Assembly: GCA_965277595.1 (NCBI GenBank)
Contig: CBDIDH010000002.1
Location: 372,001 to 436,000, forward strand
DNA: 64,000 nt
Source of the DNA: CBDIDH01 sp965277595
GTDB taxonomy: Bacteria > Planctomycetota > Planctomycetia > Isosphaerales > Isosphaeraceae
Direction: 5' to 3'
Positions 61,361 through 64,000 of the stretch are shown here, piece by piece (the first letter of the stretch is position 1; each line of letters begins with the position of its first letter). A program made the position numbers and the translations under genes. The notes under the pieces were generated by a model, which was not told where the DNA came from, did no database searches, and saw only the letters and a program-made list of their open reading frames with translations.

Positions 61361-61409
61361 CCGATGACCAATGCCCGAAAAATTCGGCGTCTCGGGCATT
61401 GGTCATCGG
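61361..61409. repeat. Perfect 18-bp intergenic palindrome, ATGACC family
   Basis: The 18 bases at 61361-61378 (CCGATGACCAATGCCCGA) are repeated as an exact inverted copy at 61392-61409 around a 13-base centre. A further CATTGGTCATCAG follows directly. It lies between the 624-residue protein gene and the exported protein gene, at the 5' side of the latter. Confidence 0.85.
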
Positions 61410-61470
61410 TCATTGGTCATCAGTCTTTGAAGAGACTGACGTCGCAATCCTCCTCGCGAGGGTGAAACGA

Positions 61471-63345
61471 TTACTGGTCCCTGATGAAATCGGCCGCGTA
61501 CGACCGGACGACCTTGCCGTTCAGAACGTGAAACCGACGGAGCCTCTCGACCAGTTGCCCGCTGAAACGCTTTAATGGCAGATGAACAATCTTGCGACCG
61601 TATTGCCGCGCCAGCCGTCGCCAGGACGCCGTCGGGGCCTGCGGACTGACGACGACGACGTGCCGCTCTCGACTGTGGGCAAACGCCGCCGCGAGCAAGC
61701 GTTCTTCCAGCGTTATCGTCGTTCGGAACCGAGGATCGGTCCAGATTTCGGGGATCGGTCGGGGCGGATACAAAAACATCGCGCCGCCGTAATCGGCCTG
61801 GGCGATGCCGGGGCCGATCAGGTTGGTCATCGGGTCGGTCGCGAAGAAGGCGAGCGTCGATTCCTCGGAATGCTCGGCGTACCAGGTGGCCCGGTTCGTG
61901 TAGACGTCGGGGTCGGCCGGAACGTCGAAGAGGAAGACGACGACCTCGATCGAGCCTCGACTTGGCGGCAAGACCTTGACGTAAAGGTCGCCGGTGTGCC
62001 AGTTCCGCAGGGTCTCGCGGATGTCGATGCCGTCCATCACGCTCGTCGTGAACTTCTCGGAACGCGCGAGATCCGCCCCCAAAATGGCCTTCGCCTGGTC
62101 GCGGACGTGTTGTTGAAAGCTCTCGATCCGGTCATCCTCGGGAGGCCAGGAACACATCCCATACGGGTCCCAGCTCTGCTTCCAGCGGCTCCGATCCTTC
62201 TCGGGGGGCTTCGGTCTCAGCTCGCAGGTCCGCCAGGTAAGCGTCTGCCCGGGGAGTCGACTGACCATTGGTCCCACACCCCAGATGGGCACCTCGCCTC
62301 GGCCGACACTCATGCGAACCCGTGGTTCGCCGCCGAAGTTGGGTTCGCCATAAGGGTACTCGCGGGCCGTCTCGGCAAGCGCGAGCGCGAAGTCGTCGCC
62401 CGCTGTTTGCTGGGCGGCGACGATGAGCGTGTAGAGGTCGGGAGTCAGGCGACGATCCATCAGCGAGAGGTTGCGGACGTACCGAAAATAGACCGAGAGC
62501 AGGTGCGGCGTGACCCTCTGAGCGACCTTCGGCAAGGTCTCCTTGAGGCGGTCGCGCGCGTGCAGGACCATTTCCTTCACGCCGTCGACCGAGAGGTTGT
62601 CATCCGGTGTCAATTCACGACGTCCGCGCTCGTAAAGACCCGTCACATATGGTAATTCGCCAAGCACGAAGATCAGATGCTTCGGGTCAACGGCGAAGGT
62701 CTCGATCGGCGTGAAAAAGGTCGGTGCGTCGTTCGGTTCCAGCTTCCGCGAGTAGGCGTCACGAACCCAGGGCCAGTCATTGAGCGAGCAGACAAAGAGA
62801 ATCGACTCGAAATCCGCTTCGAGCGCCCGAAGTCGCGCGGCCATGGCGACGATTCGGTCGGCGTGTTGCCCCGGACTCGGCGGCGGCACGGCCGGCAAGA
62901 CCGCCGCGGCGAACCCCTCGGGACTGACTCGCTTCAAGGCATACGGGTCGGGAAAGCTCGCCGACTCCGCTTCAAACCGAGGCGTCTCGGCGTCAATAAA
63001 CTCCCGAGCGATCCGCTCACCGATCGCCGTCCGGATCGCGGCGATGACTCCTTGACATGGGTCAATGGGTACATAACTGAATCCGAGCCTTTGCTCGACT
63101 TCCGAGTCGTCCGGCTCGGCATCAACCTGCACGACGATCGAGATGGTCGGCAGACCTTCGACGGCGGCTTCCACATGCTCCTGAAACGACGGCGGCAGGG
63201 GGACCGCCAGGCAATCATACGGTCGCTCCAGCAATTCTTCACGGACGCGGATCGCGAAGTCTCCCGACCCATGAACGATCGGCAAGACCCGGATGCGCGG
63301 GCCAATCCGCAAGAAGTCATCGGCAGTGGGGCGGGGCGGTTCCAT
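61471..63345 (-). CDS. Large soluble protein of unknown function
   Basis: The 624-residue protein has no signal peptide or membrane helix. The N-terminal part (IRVLPIVHGSGDFAIRVREE, CLAVPLPPSF) resembles the start of DUF5682/TraB-like proteins, in which a His-Gly segment opens an alpha/beta domain, but the match is weak. The middle contains long helices with basic residues (DNLSVDGVKEMVLHARDRL). The C-terminal part has Rossmann-like strands (RHVVVVSPQAPTASWRR, VVVFLFDVPAD). ATG 63345 follows AAAAGG. It is 18 bases behind an Uma2-family gene, so they are cotranscribed. I do not recognise the family with confidence. Confidence 0.7.
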   Translation of the reverse strand: MEPPRPTADDFLRIGPRIRVLPIVHGSGDFAIRVREELLERPYDCLAVPLPPSFQEHVEAAVEGLPTISIVVQVDAEPDDSEVEQRLGFSYVPIDPCQGVIAAIRTAIGERIAREFIDAETPRFEAESASFPDPYALKRVSPEGFAAAVLPAVPPPSPGQHADRIVAMAARLRALEADFESILFVCSLNDWPWVRDAYSRKLEPNDAPTFFTPIETFAVDPKHLIFVLGELPYVTGLYERGRRELTPDDNLSVDGVKEMVLHARDRLKETLPKVAQRVTPHLLSVYFRYVRNLSLMDRRLTPDLYTLIVAAQQTAGDDFALALAETAREYPYGEPNFGGEPRVRMSVGRGEVPIWGVGPMVSRLPGQTLTWRTCELRPKPPEKDRSRWKQSWDPYGMCSWPPEDDRIESFQQHVRDQAKAILGADLARSEKFTTSVMDGIDIRETLRNWHTGDLYVKVLPPSRGSIEVVVFLFDVPADPDVYTNRATWYAEHSEESTLAFFATDPMTNLIGPGIAQADYGGAMFLYPPRPIPEIWTDPRFRTTITLEERLLAAAFAHSRERHVVVVSPQAPTASWRRLARQYGRKIVHLPLKRFSGQLVERLRRFHVLNGKVVRSYAADFIRDQ

Positions 63346-63363
63346 CGTTGCCTTTTGATAAAA

Positions 63364-63957
63364 TTACGTCATGATCTCATCAAGATCAAGCACGAAGCTC
63401 GGCAGAACGTTTTCGCCGGAGAGTGTCGACGGTCGATCGAGTGTTTCGACGTCCCGACCGGGCCGGTCAATCTCAAGCGTGCCGGTGATCGGGTCGATCA
63501 GCCAGCCGAGGCGAGCCCCCTGGGCCAGGTATTCCGCCATCTTTTTGCGAAGGAGTGGGAGTCGGTCAGTGGCGGAGCGAAGTTCGATGACGAAATCGGG
63601 ACAGAGCGGGGCGAATCCGGCCTGTTCTTCCCTGGTCAGAGCCTCCCAGCGGGGCTTGCGAATCCAGGACGCGTCCGGGCTCCGAATCGCACCATTTTGG
63701 AGAACGAAGCCAGCCGAGGAATCAAAGACCTCGCCGAGGCCCCGGCCTTCTCCCTCGGCCCATTGCCGCAATCGAGAGAGAAGCATGGCGTTTTTTCTCG
63801 ACCCCTCGGCGCCGGCCGGTGCGTTGATTTCCAGGTCTCCCCGCTGGGTTCGTTCTAGCCGAAGTTCGGCGTTCTGAGCCGAGATTGCGGCAAAGAGGGT
63901 TTCACTGAGCGGAACGGACGGTCCAAAGCGGAGCCGGACGCGTTGACCCAGGGACAT
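63364..63957 (-). CDS. Uma2-family (DUF820) PD-(D/E)XK nuclease-like protein
   Basis: The 197-residue protein has the Uma2 pattern: helix SRKNAMLLSRLRQWAEGEG, then SSAGFVLQNGAIRSPDASWI with the first Asp, and PDFVIELRSATDRLPLLRKK with the D...E-x-R core. YLAQGARLGWLIDP and EIDRPG follow. Many members have Glu-x-x-Ser here; the last catalytic Lys is not obvious. The family is highly expanded in cyanobacteria and planctomycetes, and its in vivo role is unknown. ATG 63957 has an AGGA site. It precedes the 624-residue gene by 18 bases. Confidence 0.88.
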   Translation of the reverse strand: MSLGQRVRLRFGPSVPLSETLFAAISAQNAELRLERTQRGDLEINAPAGAEGSRKNAMLLSRLRQWAEGEGRGLGEVFDSSAGFVLQNGAIRSPDASWIRKPRWEALTREEQAGFAPLCPDFVIELRSATDRLPLLRKKMAEYLAQGARLGWLIDPITGTLEIDRPGRDVETLDRPSTLSGENVLPSFVLDLDEIMT

Positions 63958-64000
63958 TTCTTGAATCCTCGGTCGACGCCGATGACTCTCCGCCCTGGCG

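Overview
The window looks like chromosomal DNA of a planctomycete, probably of the Isosphaeraceae/Gemmataceae side of the phylum. The signs are high GC, a DUF1559 pseudopilin-like protein with a small lipoprotein gene behind it, four surface-type proteins that share the planctomycete N-terminal motif LExLExRxLLS, small Tyr/Pro-rich exported proteins, and a choice-of-anchor-Q beta-helix protein. No rRNA, tRNA, CRISPR array, transposase or phage gene was seen. Most genes lie on the minus strand. All identifications are from reading sequence and motifs; no database search was possible.

Layout. 1-6.7 kb: the end of a membrane protein, then a minus-strand run of two polytopic membrane proteins, an NAD-dependent epimerase and a DJ-1/PfpI protein. 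6.8-11.1 kb: secreted and surface proteins (lipoprotein, DUF1559, PDZ protein, LExLE-motif protein, small exported protein). 11.5-21.7 kb: an RND efflux operon (permease, lipoprotein adaptor, membrane TPR protein, two tandem TolC-like outer-membrane factors). 21.9-33.6 kb: an eight-gene, tightly spaced metabolic operon (TPP-dependent PoxB-like enzyme, enolase-superfamily enzyme, D-2-hydroxyglutarate-dehydrogenase-like flavo/Fe-S protein, small unknown, PPC-domain protein, GH15 glucoamylase, SDR, M24 protein). A NarL-type two-component system sits directly upstream. 36.6-40.4 kb: a beta-repeat SGNH hydrolase, an M48 protease and a Tat-exported ferritin-like protein whose helix order appears circularly permuted.

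40.5-48.1 kb holds the most notable system: a complete-looking bacterial ubiquitin-like conjugation set. It comprises a ubiquitin-like (YukD/beta-grasp) protein, an E2 with HPN and active-site Cys, a ThiF/UBA-type E1, a membrane-anchored JAB/JAMM peptidase and a membrane-anchored RING-like (Prok-RING_1-type) protein. Two plus-strand secretory genes (a DUF4214 protein with a giant Gly-Thr repeat and a small exported protein) are interspersed. Related modules have been described computationally in bacteria. The membrane anchors on both the candidate E3 and the deconjugase, and the non-diglycine Ubl tail, deserve attention.

48.3-64 kb: UvrD-type helicase with a coupled unknown gene, thyX, a rho gene lacking the N-terminal helical domain and preceded by a C-rich leader, a broken membrane-protein gene, ribF, and several planctomycete-type unknowns including an Uma2-family nuclease. 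A family of intergenic palindromes built from ATGACCRATGACC-like words occurs at 48.2, 52.0, 53.1 and 61.4 kb.
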